Positions 36,232 through 49,100 of a DNA stretch of 64,000 nt are shown here, piece after piece (positions within the stretch are counted from its first letter, which is position 1; each line of letters begins with the position of its first letter). Position numbers and translations under genes: made by a program. Source of the stretch: Struthidea cinerea (lineage: Eukaryota; Chordata; Aves; Passeriformes; Corcoracidae); NCBI GenBank assembly GCA_013397865.1, contig VZTI01001284.1, positions 813,030 through 877,029 of the forward strand, given 5' to 3'. Under the pieces are notes generated by a model. That model was not told where the DNA came from. It saw only the letters and a program-made list of their open reading frames with translations, and ran no database searches.

Positions 36232-39200
36232 GCTTTCTGGTTTGAGCCCAAAGTAAAGTCCCTACTACATTTTACAGTAGCTTCAAAATGGAAAGGTCCC
36301 TTCACTCTGCTTTTTTTGCACTGTTTTTATGGAATAGCATCCTGTAAAACTATGAAAAACCTAGTGGTCTGTCCTTGAAAGCAAGACCTCAAGACTCTGT
36401 CCTCCTGAAGGACTTGGAGGGAATCATCTAACTAATCAGCTATTGACTGGACAGCAGGTGGAGATTGCTTAGTTTATTGATAAATCATCAAACAAGTAGA
36501 TGGAAAAAATGTTAGTGACTAATCTGTGTGTCTTTGTATACTTAAAACCTTAAATTGTCTTCTGCCCTTGTGGTTATGTGTGCTCACTCAAGATGGCAAG
36601 ATTTTTGTGGCAGCAAACATATTTCTAGAGCCAAGCCATTTGAGGATGTGACCATCTCTGAATAATTTGCATTGCTGTTGCAGAAAATAATAATGCCATG
36701 TCATCATCACTGAATAAATCTGTCCTGTTCCATTGCTCCTCACCAGGAGCACACATCCATAGGTTTGTGTGCTCTCTCCCCTGTATGTTGCTTGTGCCCT
36801 CCTCTGTGGCTCGAGGAGGCAAAAGATGTGTATCAATTTGCATGATAGTTCAGCCTTGTAACCTGGAGTGCAGTGGCTGCTAATGTGTTTTTTGGGTAGG
36901 TTTTTCTGCTTGTACGGATTAATGACCCAATTCGGAAGCCGTTCTACATGCTGGACTCCTGCTGATTTCTGTTTGTGCAGAACTGCAAGGAAAGCTAACT
37001 CTGAGCATGTATCCTGGCATAATTTCTTCAGGGCCCAGTCCTGGTGCCCAGCCAGAGTTGAAATAATAATAAACTAGCCGTCGCACTTTCATCCTTCTTT
37101 CTCTCATCTTGAGGCAGAGATTTCTTCTGTCTGCTGAAGGAGGTGCACTCTGAGTACTGTGGGCATGGATAGAGGTTCTGGGGACCTCTGGTGCTCCTCC
37201 AGGCACATCTTCAAGCTGCCACAGAGCACACAGTTTGAAAACAAAAATGGCTATTTGCTTCTCCCTAAGTTGCCATGCCACGGGAGTGGCTGCAGTATTT
37301 TGAGGGAAAGTTGAGCATTTCCCCAATGCATTTATTGCACCTTTAATTTGCACCTTCAAAACATTGTAGGTTTTCTTGAAGTTCAACAATAGAAGAGTCT
37401 GTTCCTCTTGTTGAGGCCTCTGTTTTCCATGCAGCCAGTGGTTGGCCTTGTATGGACTCTTATCTCTCAGGGGAGCAGGTGTATGATGGGTCTGTCTGGC
37501 TTAAGGAATGATGGTTTTGCCTGTAGGTGATCCAAGAGTAGCTGTGCATGTTATCACTCTGTCAGTATCTACAGGGCTTCACCACCTGACCCCTCCCCAG
37601 GTGTGGATATGAATCTCCAAGCTGCTTACTGCTTTGTGACTGAACTATGAGTTTTCCTTTTGAAAATTGTGTATTTCTGTCTCCTAGAAATAGTAAGAAT
37701 CCTGAAAACCCATAGAAACCTAGTTTCCTAAGAATTTAAAGATCCTGTTTCTATCCCTGTTGAACAGCAGTATACTTGAACCTAAATCTTTCCTGGCTTC
37801 TTGACAATACACTTTTAAGGAGCAATTCTTCCTTGCAGAAGGCAGTTGTTCAAGGGACCTCGGAGATTTGTAATGCTAGAAGTAGCCAAGGTGAGGATGG
37901 ATTAGTAGGTAGAGTGCAGGTGCATGTTAAATGCAATTTACCACATGGATGCCACCCTCAGGTATGTGGGTGGATGGGTTGAGAGATGCCTACCTAAAGC
38001 TTTAACTTGCCCAGTGAACACTTAATTCAGAGGATTTTCAGTTTTCACTGCTTCTAACAGCATTCTGCAGTCGTAGTTTCACAAGATTAGCTACTCTTGA
38101 ATAGGTTTTCCATTGTGTTAGATGTAGGCACATTGGTCTGCAGAATCACTCAAGCATGGATGCCTTTTTTTTTTCCATCTAGTTGTTTCAACAACATGTC
38201 TGTTGTGACCACTGAGGGATTATCACTGCCTGGTAGGTAGTATTGTGTCTTCTTGTGGGGGATTTCATCTCTAGGTTTCCTGCGCACATTTATGGGGAAG
38301 ACTTCTATTGTGAAAATCCTTGTGTGTCTCCACCATCTCTTTTTCCAGCAGCACCGGACACTTAGATTCTGATTTTACATGTGTATTAGTGTGGCACTGT
38401 TGAGATATCAGTGGATTTATGTGATGAAATCCTTAAGACCAAGTTATCTGATTTTGTAACTTGCATTTGGCTTGTACTGTCTCCCAAGAATATCTATTTG
38501 CGTTTTCGTCAGAGACTTCAGAGGCAGTATCTTTTCAGATATGAAAAGTAACAGCAATAAACTACATTAGCAAATCCTCCTACAAGCTTCTTCTGTTTCC
38601 TCAAACTTCATGCTTAATAGTTGCTGGTAAATATTCTCTCTTGTCATCAAAGTAGCTTGTAAAGATCAGTGATTTTAAAGAATTCATGCTAAAACTGCAC
38701 AGATCTGCTTAGTTATAGCTGCTAATTGACTGCAATATGAGAATAAAAAGAGGATGTATAAATCTGAAAATGCTGCAAAAAGTTGATAGGAAAATGACTG
38801 TGATTTTGAAATGACGCTGTGTCTTTTTTGGTCATGGGTGGGTGAGACCGGATTCATTTAATGCCAATAGCAAAGCGTCATTGTCTTCAACTGGTCTGAG
38901 ATTTTGCTGTAATGGGTGTGGTGAGAGACATTTGACATTTTCACTTTGATACCTGAAACCACCACAAAAAAAAGTAAAATACTGTGGTTTCTTTTTCTGT
39001 TACCACGTAGACCGTACCTCTGTTTTTTTCCAAAGTTCAGCTTGTCCCTCACAGCTGAGCTGAAAAATCAAATACCAAATCTGATACACTCACATTCCAT
39101 GTGGAAAAGAAAGCCTGGATTTGGAGACAGTCCTACCTCTGAATAAATACACCCTGCTTTTTCAAACAAACCTATGCTGATTAATAATGCACTGCTGTAG

Positions 39201-40099
39201 TGTGCCAAAGTAAATTTTGCATAAGGGTAGTGAAAAAATACATGAAACTTGATAATCTGCAGTGAGTTTTAATTTTGGTTAATGTGAACTTGAAATTTGG
39301 GGCTCAGAGCTACACTAAAACAGTAAAGAAGCTTAATCTGCTGTTGTCTCTAGGAACTGCTGCATTTTGCACAAGTTTTTTCTGTAGGTTTGTGGGGTTT
39401 TTGGTTCTTCTAAGAAAAAAACAAGTCCAAAGCTTTGATTCCTCGTTTTCTTTTCTCCCTGAGCAAAATCCTTTTAGTATGAAAAGGAAAAAGCAAAGAA
39501 GAGTAACAGTCCATAAGCCACAAACACATATTGTTTATAACATGTAGTTAAAGTGTCTTTCTCCTGGTACTGGCACTTCTTAAGCCAGATGCAAAGCCCA
39601 AGCAAGCAAGTGGATGCAAGTCTGGGCTTGAGCATTGTGGGGAGACTAACTGGTGATGGTCTCTGTTGGGAATTTATGCTTCTACTGAATTCCTGAGCTT
39701 TGAGCACGGCGTTATCATTGGCTTTGTGCAGTCTGGATTTTGTTTCTTTGGATTGAGGCCTGCATCCACAGTGAGACTGCAGTGGAGAGAGTGAGTGAGT
39801 TCAGAAGAGTAAGGTAATGTGGTGAGAGCATGGTGGTAGTAGTAAGAAAAATGTGTACTTTGAAGTGGATGTAAACATTTAAAGATGAATACGTTTGCAG
39901 TTCGTGATTTTTCATGGTTGGCCTGAATACAAGAACACTAATGCATTGTAAAGAGATAATTTCTTTAAATACTGACAGCACCATCTTCGGTGGAGGTGAG
40001 GAATCATATTTCAGTTTGTCAAGCTTGACCATGTTTTGTATTTATTCAGGAATTATTGCAGTGTAGCAAAAGGTGAAATTTTTGCTACAATGTGTAATC

Positions 40100-40450
40100 A
40101 GTTCATCTGTTGGCTGGTGGATCAAGCTATGCGGAGAAGCAGTTAAGACATCACTCTCCTCTTAGCTGTTTGCATTAGTTTTGCATCCAGCTGCTTTGCC
40201 TCAGCTAGTGCCCAGTTCTGTTGTGCTCGACTCAGTAAATCATGGCTAATAAACAGCAATTTGTTAATGTGATGACGTACAAAATATGGCAGTATATATA
40301 GGCTATGGCTTTTACATGCTAATGAGCTCTCTGTTCGTTATTGTATAATTCTTCCCCATTGCCTTTCTGTGATGGAAGTGCTCTGTTCACAGCTTCTGCC
40401 ATGTGCAGTGTCCCCATGGAGACCGTGTGCGGTGTACATCTCCCTTTTTT
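40100..40450 (+). promoter_or_regulatory. candidate promoter or enhancer: CRE, TATA, octamer-like
   Basis: TGACGTAC at 40273-40280 is a CRE-like site. TATATATA at 40293-40300 lies 13 bases further on, and ATGCTAAT at 40316-40323 is one base from the POU octamer ATGCAAAT. GGCTAATAAACAG upstream has a forkhead-like core. The surrounding 350 bp are repeat-free and keep several CpGs. The order CRE then TATA would suit a plus-strand start near 40325-40335, but no exon or donor follows clearly. It may equally be a conserved enhancer. Confidence 0.27.
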
Positions 40451-43400
40451 TATCTAATAAGTTCCTAGATGCTTGTAGAAGCTTCTCTGAAATATATTGT
40501 GAAAGATACGACTGAAATTAATACTTGGCAAGATTACTTATTACAAAGAAAATAGTGATAGATGATTTCGACTTTGTGAGAGCTGTGGGGAGGTGAGGGG
40601 CTAATTTATGATATTGTGAGCTTTAAAAGAATATATTTGAAGAATTTTTTTTTTTTTGCGTGTTGAGGATGCTGCCTGTCCTATTTGCATTGCTTTTCTT
40701 ACTGCCTAGAATTGCTTTCTTTTGTTATAGGAGGCTGCTGTACCTACGTTATTGACTGGTGAGGTATCCAAGTGCTAAGTTTGCAGTTTTTGTGAAAGCT
40801 GTTTGGTTCTGATTATATCCAGTTCAATCTGTTCTGTAACTTGGTCTCCTTTCCTATTTACTGTTGTATGCCTTTATTTATAAGTATCTTTTTGTGCTCT
40901 TTTTTTGTATGCCTGGCTCATAAAATCACAGCCAGAAGTACGAGCTTTATGACTATAAAACAAGTCATGCCTACCTTGTAGACTGTGTCATCTGCTGTGA
41001 TGTTGTGTTCTATGTATTATCAATTTTACTGTAAGAGGAAAATTAGAGCATGCATTTTCCACATGAAGAAATCAAATGTAATCTAAATGCAAACCACAGG
41101 TTTTATTGCACAGTAATATTTGATAGCACTGCTATTACTAATCCCAGCATGACAAGAAACACAGCATAGTTATGAAGTTCGTGGCACTCATTTTTTAGTG
41201 GTCTTTTTTTGGTTAGGAAAGCCACAAAGCCAGGGCAGATAGTTTGCCAGTTGTAGTCTCAGACTTGCAGAAATGTTAGTGGAATATTGTACATTTTTAC
41301 AAATCATTTCAAGTCTGACAGGGATATGTATCCTTTCTAATTTCCATGAAAACATTATTGAGTAATAAAAATAAAATGAGATAATTAACCATATCCAATA
41401 AATACCTTATTATCAGTGCTTTGCTTCTGTAGGGCACTTTATGGGGAGTTCTAATTTTTTTTTTTTTTTGTATTTAGGGTTTTAGAATCTATAATCAAAG
41501 AAATAAAAGACGAATGATTGTGTTACAGTAGAGCGCATCCGCCTCCCAGGTGGGGAGCACACTGCCACTGGTCTTGTAGGTTATTCAGTACTATTAAGAT
41601 GACAGTGAATGAGCTTCTTTGAGTCAGTTTTGGTCAGCTTTGATAAAAGGGTCACAACTGACTTTATAATACGGTGCTAACCCAGGGGTATTATGCAAGT
41701 GTGCAGTTTGGGAGTGTTGGATATTAACTGACACAGGCCAGATGAGAATGTATTCTGCCTTCTTGAGATATCTTAGTTTTTCCATGACAGCTACTGAACA
41801 TGGAGTAACTGTGGGTGCAGTCCATAAAGACCAAGCTGGACTCAGCTGTGATCAAATCAGTTGCAATTAAAAGTGCATTTAGTATGCTTCCCTACATTTT
41901 CTTGTTTGTGCCTGAAGAACAGCTGGTGTGTATAGTTGTAGTCATGATGTGGAGTCTCCTTATCCCATTTGTATGTGCTCTGCATAGTTATCAAAGCACA
42001 CTTCGGCCCGGGATGGAAACACAGGTGCAAGTAGGACATGGAGTTTCAACTGCAGAGGGACTTTTCTCTTATTGCCAGAAGAGAAATTTGGCTAAAGCCT
42101 GGGGTATGATACCCATTTGCAGATGACAAGTAGTATTGAGTATAAATCCTCAACAGCTGTTGTGAACTCATGTTTATCCTGAAATGAGAACCACAGTCCT
42201 CTCTGATAGGTGATACTTAAAGTGAAGGATACTACCTACCACATCATGGATATTGTTGTTTCCATTAGATGAAATTTTCATACAGACCTCTCTTTTTGAA
42301 GCAGGGATCTAAACCAGGTGTGTTGGACACATCAGACCAGGAGGAAGTCAGTGCTGCTACACAGGCAGGCACTTCCCGGGGGCTGGCCCCTGCTCCGTAG
42401 GCATCAGTTCTACAGCTGTTCCTTCAGTATGCACACTGTAACCATAAATGGGAGAGGTCAATGGAAGAGAGTTTAATGGGGGAAGTGAGGGGCGTGTCAC
42501 ATTTGAAGTCTTTCCTTTTATATAAATAGGGAATTGCGCTAATCCAGGTTCTGGGGGAAAATACATGCCCCATGTTTGTGATTGGCCAGACTGTATGATG
42601 ATAGTGGCTTCTTACTTTTCTGTATATAGGAGATTCGTTAGCTGTACTGAGTTTATAATGCCTTTCTATCTAGTTAGGGTTTTTTTGCCTTTTCATTTAA
42701 TCTGTTACTGTCTGGGCATCCAGTACTGTTTCTGTTAAGGGATATTAGCAAGATACCTGGAAGGAACTGGCTTGCTTAAGTGATATATACTGTGACTTAA
42801 GATAAAATAAATCAAATTCAGAAGTAATATCACCAGTACTTATGAACATGCTCCTTTGATCATATCTGGTTGATTCAATGTTATTTACTTTTGGTGATAA
42901 TGGTTTGTCTGCTTTATCTCCTCTGCTCTGTCAGTAGCTTTGACTCTGTCCATATTCACTTGTTTCAATGAATAATGCTTTTAGCTCATTGATTTTATTT
43001 TCCAGCTGGCTGAATTTATCTATCCAACTTTGCATTTCTACTGTTTTCCCAAATCTTTCTTGCAAATGCTGGTCCCTTTCTTCTTCTGAAGGAAGCTAAG
43101 AAATGTTAGTTACTTCTGGTGACAGCATCCAGTTAAAGGAAAGAGAGGTTTTTGAGAGAGTTAAGTCCTATATTTTCCACTAAAACTCTTTCCTCAGGAG
43201 ATCTTTACTTTCAAGAAGGCCGCGGTTGTGTCTTGCTCTTCTGGATTCAGTTATAGGCAGCCTTTAGGTTGTACTGGTCAAGATAAAGTAATGGACCCCA
43301 CTGGAGGTTTTTTTGTTAGTTTGTAGTATTAGCTTTCTGTGTTAGAGCAGAGAAAACTAAACCACCGTGTGTGTGTGTGCGTGCATCCTTTGTGCTGGGT

Positions 43401-43956
43401 GTAAGTTAAACCAAGGATCTTAGTTCTTCCCAACAGGGCATTGTTATGGTGCTGGAAACCTGAAAATCTGAAATGCTGTGCATGAGGCTGCTGAAAATGT
43501 CGCTGTGGTAGGATCCTGTCACCCTTTCGGTCATGGCATTTGTCTGAACATATCAGTTCCCCTAAATGTGGATTCATTTTGGAAAATCCAGCTGACTTTA
43601 CAACTTGATTTACACACTTACATGCTTGTTTTTGTTGACACCCTCTAAAATACATTCCCCTCAAGTAGTCTTGCTGGTAGGTGCTTGTGGGAAGAAGTCA
43701 CTAGTTCCCAAAAAAGTAGTGTACCATATACAGATGTGCTATTTTTAAATGTACTTAAAAATGAGTTTTTTATGTATTTTATCCAGAGTTACAGTGGATG
43801 TTGTACAAGTACATCAAAACATACTGTCGCAGCCTACATCTCTTTTACAGACACCAGGTTCAACAGCATGGGCTTTCACTTTTTTAAACTGTCTTCTCTA
43901 ATTCTCCTCTTCTGCAAAGTCAGTTTTTGGAGGTTTGGTGTTTTGTGGTGTTTTTT
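40451..43956. other. unique non-coding stretch
   Basis: No gene recognised. There is a T15 run at 41455-41469 and a short GT tract near 43364-43382. Confidence 0.45.
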
Positions 43957-44230
43957 NNNNNNNNNNNNNNNNNNNNNNNNNNNNNNNNNNNNNNNNNNNN
44001 NNNNNNNNNNNNNNNNNNNNNNNNNNNNNNNNNNNNNNNNNNNNNNNNNNNNNNNNNNNNNNNNNNNNNNNNNNNNNNNNNNNNNNNNNNNNNNNNNNNN
44101 NNNNNNNNNNNNNNNNNNNNNNNNNNNNNNNNNTTTTTTTTCTTCCCCCCCTGCCTTTTTCATACTTACTTGTTTGTTTTGTTTTTATTTTTTTACTTTT
44201 CTGTTTGATTTTTTTTTTCTTTTCTGTTTT
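43951..44230. other. assembly gap inside a poly(T)/pyrimidine tract
   Basis: TTTTTT leads into 177 N (43957-44133), followed by T runs and nearly 100 bases of T with scattered C, G and A. The reading frames that cross it, up to 192 codons, consist mostly of unknown residues and are not genes. The true tract may be longer than the gap suggests. Confidence 0.97.
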
Positions 44231-44880
44231 ATTGTTCTTTGTATTCTGGGTGTCCTGTGTTAAAAAGAGAAGAGTGAATAAATGGGGCAGTACATAATGT
44301 AATAATATCAATTTTTAGTTCAATTCCTGATTAACATTTTGAAGGTAAGTTCAGCAGGCAATGATTATAATCAACTGAGGATGTCCAGAGTACAAGGGAA
44401 AGCAGTACTTGATTACAGCAGTTTACAGTTTTACAGTTAAAAGATATGAAAAAACACAAATAGTCCCTTTGGGAAATGAAATATAATGGAAGTGTGGTTA
44501 TTAAAAACTAGATATAATGTACACTAGTTATTACCTATTACGGTAAATCACCACGAGATGCCGGAAACATATCAGATAGATAAAACAGCCTTCTTGGAAT
44601 ATGTTGTCTTATTTTCCAGTGGATACTTTTTTATTCTTAGGCACTGAAGTGATTTGGGGTGTGGAATTCATTTAGGAGCATGTACATTGCCCTTTTCAGA
44701 ATGGCTATTGAAATGAAGTTGTTATCTGTGCTGAGCTGTAAGTCATGTTCCCCCGTACCCCCAGGAAAGCCGCTTAGAGGGGCAGTCGCGTACACCAGGT
44801 ACTAATAGCTATTAGTTACTTAGAGTTAATGATGTTGCCAGCCTTGAGTATTTCACTTATCTTAAAATGGAAGTGCATGT
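44231..44880. other. unique non-coding stretch
   Basis: No gene recognised. ACTAATAGCTATTAGT at 44801-44816 is a perfect 16-bp palindrome, about as expected by chance in 64 kb. Confidence 0.45.
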
Positions 44881-45008
44881 TGATTTCCATTTCACAAATG
44901 GAAAAAGTGAGTCAGATGGAGTTCAAATGACTTTCCTGAAGTCACTAGCAAATCACTGTCAGATCTGAAGATACAATCCAGCCGCCCACTCCACTGTGCC
45001 CTATGTGG
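44881..45008 (+). mobile_element. ancient MIR/L2 3' end
   Basis: The order CCATTTCACAAATGGAAAAA, then AAATGACTTTCCTGAAGTCA, CTAGCAAATCACTGTCAGAT and CCCACTCCACTGTGCCCTAT tracks the MIR/L2 tail 'CCATTTTACAGATG-GGAAA---GTGACTTGCCCAAGGTCAC-AGCAAGTCAGTGGCAGA---CTCTACCACT-TGCC'. All landmarks are present and correctly spaced over 128 bp. Divergence is high, as expected for an insertion older than the bird-mammal split. The 45514 LTR lies 500 bp away and is much younger. Confidence 0.78.
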
Positions 45009-45513
45009 TTATGTACAACTCTGAAGTGCCTGAGTAAGTCATTTTGGTTCATTAATGCCTTTATGCTCGTTCGACAAAGATATGAGCAACTTCACAGCTT
45101 TTCAGAGTCATTCATCTGGCATCTGCCAGTGCCCTCCCTGTCCATCATACACATCCAACTCAGCTTGATTGAGTTACCACCACCTGGATCAGCTGGGGTC
45201 TTGCAGTTCTGATATTCTTTCTGTTGTCATGTCCTAAGGATTGCCTGAAATAATTCTTAGAAATTAAAACATTGCATTTATTTTGTGGATTAGAGAGAGT
45301 GAGGTTGGCCTAGGGAGGACATCCAACTTCAGCCAGTGACTTTGTGTAAATCTGTTGTGATTCCAAGCATGCAGTGATGCTAACTGAGTCAGCTGTTATG
45401 TCAAGAATTTCTTTGATCTGCTAAATTAATATGGGTTAATTAGATTAATTAAACAGAAGATAACTAGAGATGAAGAAGGAGGTCAAGAAGAAAATTATTG
45501 GCAGTTGTAGCCT

Positions 45514-46114
45514 TGTGTTGGGTTAGCCTTGGCTAACAGCCAGTTACCCACATGGCTGCTCACTCTTGCACTCTCCCATGAGATGGAGGGAAAATAGAAG
45601 GAAGGTAGAAGATTTGTGGCTCAAGATAATGACATTTTAATCATGACAGCAAGAGCTGTACACGGAAGCAAAGCAAAAAAGAGTAATTCATTCACTACTT
45701 CAAATCAGCAGGCAGGCATCCAGCTGCTTCCTGGGAAGCATGGCCTCAGTGCACACGGCAGTTGCTTGGGAAGACAAAGACCATGACCATGAACATTGCC
45801 CCTTTCTCCTCTATTCCTTGAGCTTTCATTGCCGAGCACAACGTAACGTGGTCTGGAGTATCCCTTCGGTCAGTGCAGGCTGGCTGTCCCAGCTGTGTCC
45901 CCTCCCAGTCCCATGCCTGCTCCCAGCCTATGCACTGGGGTGGGAAGGTGCAGGGCAGAGTGGGCACAAGAGGAGGTCTTGCTGCTGTGCAAGCCCTGCT
46001 CAGCAATAACAAAAACATCAGTGGGTTGTCAACTCTGTTCCAGCCAAAGATCCAAAGCATGGCTAAATATTTCCATACAGTGGTATGGACTTCTACACCA
46101 GCAAGACCAGTACA
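45514..46114 (-). mobile_element. decayed solo LTR of an avian endogenous retrovirus
   Basis: On the minus strand it begins TGTACTGG and ends CCCAACACA. Landmarks of a widespread bird LTR appear in order: ATTGCTGAGCAGGGCTTGCA, GGGAGGGGACACAGCTGGGA, CTGACCGAAGGGATACTCCA, GTCTTCCCAAGCAACTG, GTAGTGAATGAATTACTC and ATCTCATGGGAGAG. In intact copies a CRE (TGACGTCA) and TATAAAGC sit in the middle; here they read TTACGTTG and AATGAAAGC, so the core promoter is lost. No target duplication is visible (TAGCCT before, AACATT after), which fits age. No internal retroviral sequence is nearby. ORFs on either strand inside it are chance. Confidence 0.87.
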
Positions 46115-49100
46115 AACATTGACCTACAACACTGAAGGGTTGAAAAAGTATTTTACTTTGTCAGACTATTGAAAAAAAAAGACATGAAAACTAACCAATA
46201 AAAAAATCAAACCCCCCCAAACCCCCTTTTTTAAGGAGTGAACATCAGCAGGCTAACAATAGCCATTCATAACACAAAACTGTTGTAGAGAGCATTGGGT
46301 AAATTGGACATGAACAAATTTCCCACAATGAATGGAATTCAGTCTGTGCGTCTCTGGGAGCGGGGTAGGAAAATGGCACCGTCAAAGCCTCTCTGAAACA
46401 CCATATGCTGTAATGGCAAAATAACCACAGATAGCTGGAGAGACATTGGGATTACAGAATACGGGGGGTTGTGTCAAAGGAGGATGTATTCATTTCTGAG
46501 AAGAGAAGTAAAGGTGAAATTGGTAGAGACATTTTAATTAGCTTATGTGCCAGTATGGTTTTTGTTTGTATTTTATTAATAACTTGATCCATGACAAGGT
46601 TATGGAAAAGCCTGTGTTTGGGCAGCTAGCAAGAGAAAGCAGTGGAAAAAAACCTATAACTTATTTCCAGGCACTTACTTAATTAAAATACAAAACAGGC
46701 AATATGGTCTCTGGATTTATTTTTCCCATGTAGACTATAAGCAATAAGCTGAGACTGCAGAACAAAAAAGGTACACTTGCACCTTTTTATCTGGACCATT
46801 GAGCTGCTTCTTCTCTGAGATGGATGTAATCCAGTCCCAGCTTTAAGATATTAAGAGGCATATGTTTGCCTAACCCTGGTGGGAATACCGCCCTCAGGAA
46901 GCCCTTAAATCCTAATGGGAATAGTAAGCCTTGAAGTTTGTTGGTTTGCCTGTATTTCTTTTCAAGTCCCATTGAGGTCAGATGCAGTCTTGGGGATCCC
47001 TTATGTGGTATACTCATCTCCTTCTTCACTAACACCTGAAAAAAACCCTAGAGTTGTTTCCTGGTGCTTCTGAAATGTTCTTTTCTGGAGGAGTCATGGT
47101 TTGTGACCTTCCCATTTCTGGCTCTGTGAGTTTCCATCTGACTGACCCCATGAGCTGTGGTGGTCTCACTGTGCCCAGGTCACTCACTCTGGATGATGCC
47201 TCAGTGCCTAGTGAGACTTGCTTCCAGCCCTGTGTGAACCTCTCTTAGTTGGCATTTTCTGGCTACAAGGATAAGAAAGAAGCTGCATGAAGAATTGCAT
47301 GGTTTGCAGCTGTGATTTCTGTCCCTTGAATCTTGGAGGCTGTTAGATGCAAGCGGAATATAGGTAGCCCTCTGATAGGAACTGGTCTGGAGGTGTGGAA
47401 AACCTGTTGTTGTTCCAACCTGGTGTTGGAAAGTGTATACACAATTTTTAAATTTCAGTTTTTCTTAGGATTCCTTTCTTGAGCTTTTAGAAGCTGCAGT
47501 TGCAGGGATTACTTCACTTGGTGTTTACAACCAAGTAAGCTGGCTCATACCAGCTTCATACCAGCTGCTTGGGACCAGAATGGGTTGGCAGCAGCAGGAA
47601 CATACGCTCACCCCATGGATCAGCAGTGGCCATCCCCTCCTGTCTGAGACTCCAGACCCTGGCAGCCCCAATGCATTCATGTTTTAGAAGCAGTAAAACT
47701 AGTGATAAATGATGGTTTTAAAGGTTAATTTTGTAATTAATGAAGTCAAATAAAGTTGTTTTTTCTGGTTTTTTTTTGCTAGCAGGTTTAGAATAAAGCT
47801 TAAATCAACAATTAAATTTAAAAATAAATACTATTGTTTGCCCATAATCATCTTTATCATAATGAAATGTAAAAAGGGTTTCCATCCTGCAAACAAAGCA
47901 GAAAACACTTTGGCTTTCCTCAATTTATTGTGACCCGTATTTATAATAGGAGAGAGCTGAACTTCTTCTAAAGTCTGACTAAAGGCTGTTCTGAACTGGA
48001 AGCTGAAAAAATGAATTTGTATAAAATCCAGTTCTTATGTGTAGAATTAATTAAAATGTATGGCAACTACCACCAGCCTATATAGAAACACAGGGGACAC
48101 TTGTGAGGGAACAGCTATAATGCAGGCCGAGGCTAAAGTGATGAATTCTTTGTGTCTGAGGCCATAAACCCTCTCACAAAACAGCATGGCTGTGTATGTA
48201 TGTGCACTCAGAGAAAATTTTGGAAGTCTGGGTGCTGTGTCTCGGGTGTAGTTGGTGTGGCGAGATGGAATGGGTTTGCAGGGCTGCTCACGCGGGAGGT
48301 GGCCGTGAGAGATCTGCTTCTCAGCAGAGTTCCTCTGACTGGGTGGGTGCTTTAGGGCAGGGATGCTCCAGTGTATCCTTGGGACCCTGCTGCTTGAGGG
48401 CTGCAGCTGGACTAGGGCCCAATTGCCATTGTTCCCAGGAGCAGCCCTGGGTCGGTGTGAGCCCTCACCACCCTGTGACTGCACTGGTTTGGGTGGTCAG
48501 GAGGCCAGAGGTGGAAGTGGGTGCTCTGCACGAGCATCTCTGCTGCCTTAACTAGGGGTCACACTATGGCTTACAGCCCTGGGGCAGCCACAGCCCACGC
48601 TTCCAGCGTTGCTCCTGGGCTCTCCTAACCTGCACAGCGGATGCTGCCAACAAAAATCTTGAAGCTGCCCAAGTTACAAGCAAAAGTGTGTGCTGAAGTA
48701 GTGTCTTTTTTTCAGTCGCTGGCGTTGGTTGCTGCGGTGTTTCTGTGACTCTGCCTGTTCATTTTAATAACCACACGATAACAGTTGCAAAAAAAGTCGC
48801 TATAAATAGAGGAGATCATGTTAAGCAGTCGCAGAAGGGTGAATATCCTGAAAAGTTGTGAGTTGGAAGTCAGCGTGCTGCTTTCAGAAGTTACTCCTCC
48901 TGAACTGTTGCCATGAACAGAGGAGCACACACTAATGTCTGTCTGTAGCATTTATAGTGTATTTTTGTTTCCAGATTGTGTTTTATTTTCTTTAATGGGC
49001 TTTTGTATTCTCCCTGCTAATTAAATGTATGTACTTCGCTATCCTTTTGATCCTAAAATGAAGCTTGTAGTGGGGAATAAGCTGCTTTTACTGTTCCTTT

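Larger units (their letters stand above)
34487..40230. other. unique non-coding stretch
   Basis: No gene recognised. Low-complexity parts are the AT microsatellite at 35410-35566 and an A-rich tract at 36203-36231. A 156-codon minus-strand ORF at 36919-37389 matches nothing I know. Confidence 0.45.

Noticed and set aside
36919..37389. 156-codon minus-strand ORF
   Set aside because: No family recognised, no splice or promoter context, and length possible by chance in 64 kb.
43685..44263. 192-codon ORF
   Set aside because: More than a quarter of it is unknown residues from the N gap and the rest is homopolymer-derived.
44801..44816. Perfect 16-bp palindrome ACTAATAGCTATTAGT
   Set aside because: About one such palindrome is expected by chance in a window of this size.
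47516..47536. 7-bp-stem hairpin ACTTGGT / ACCAAGT
   Set aside because: Short stem, common by chance, no terminator or small-RNA context in a bird genome.
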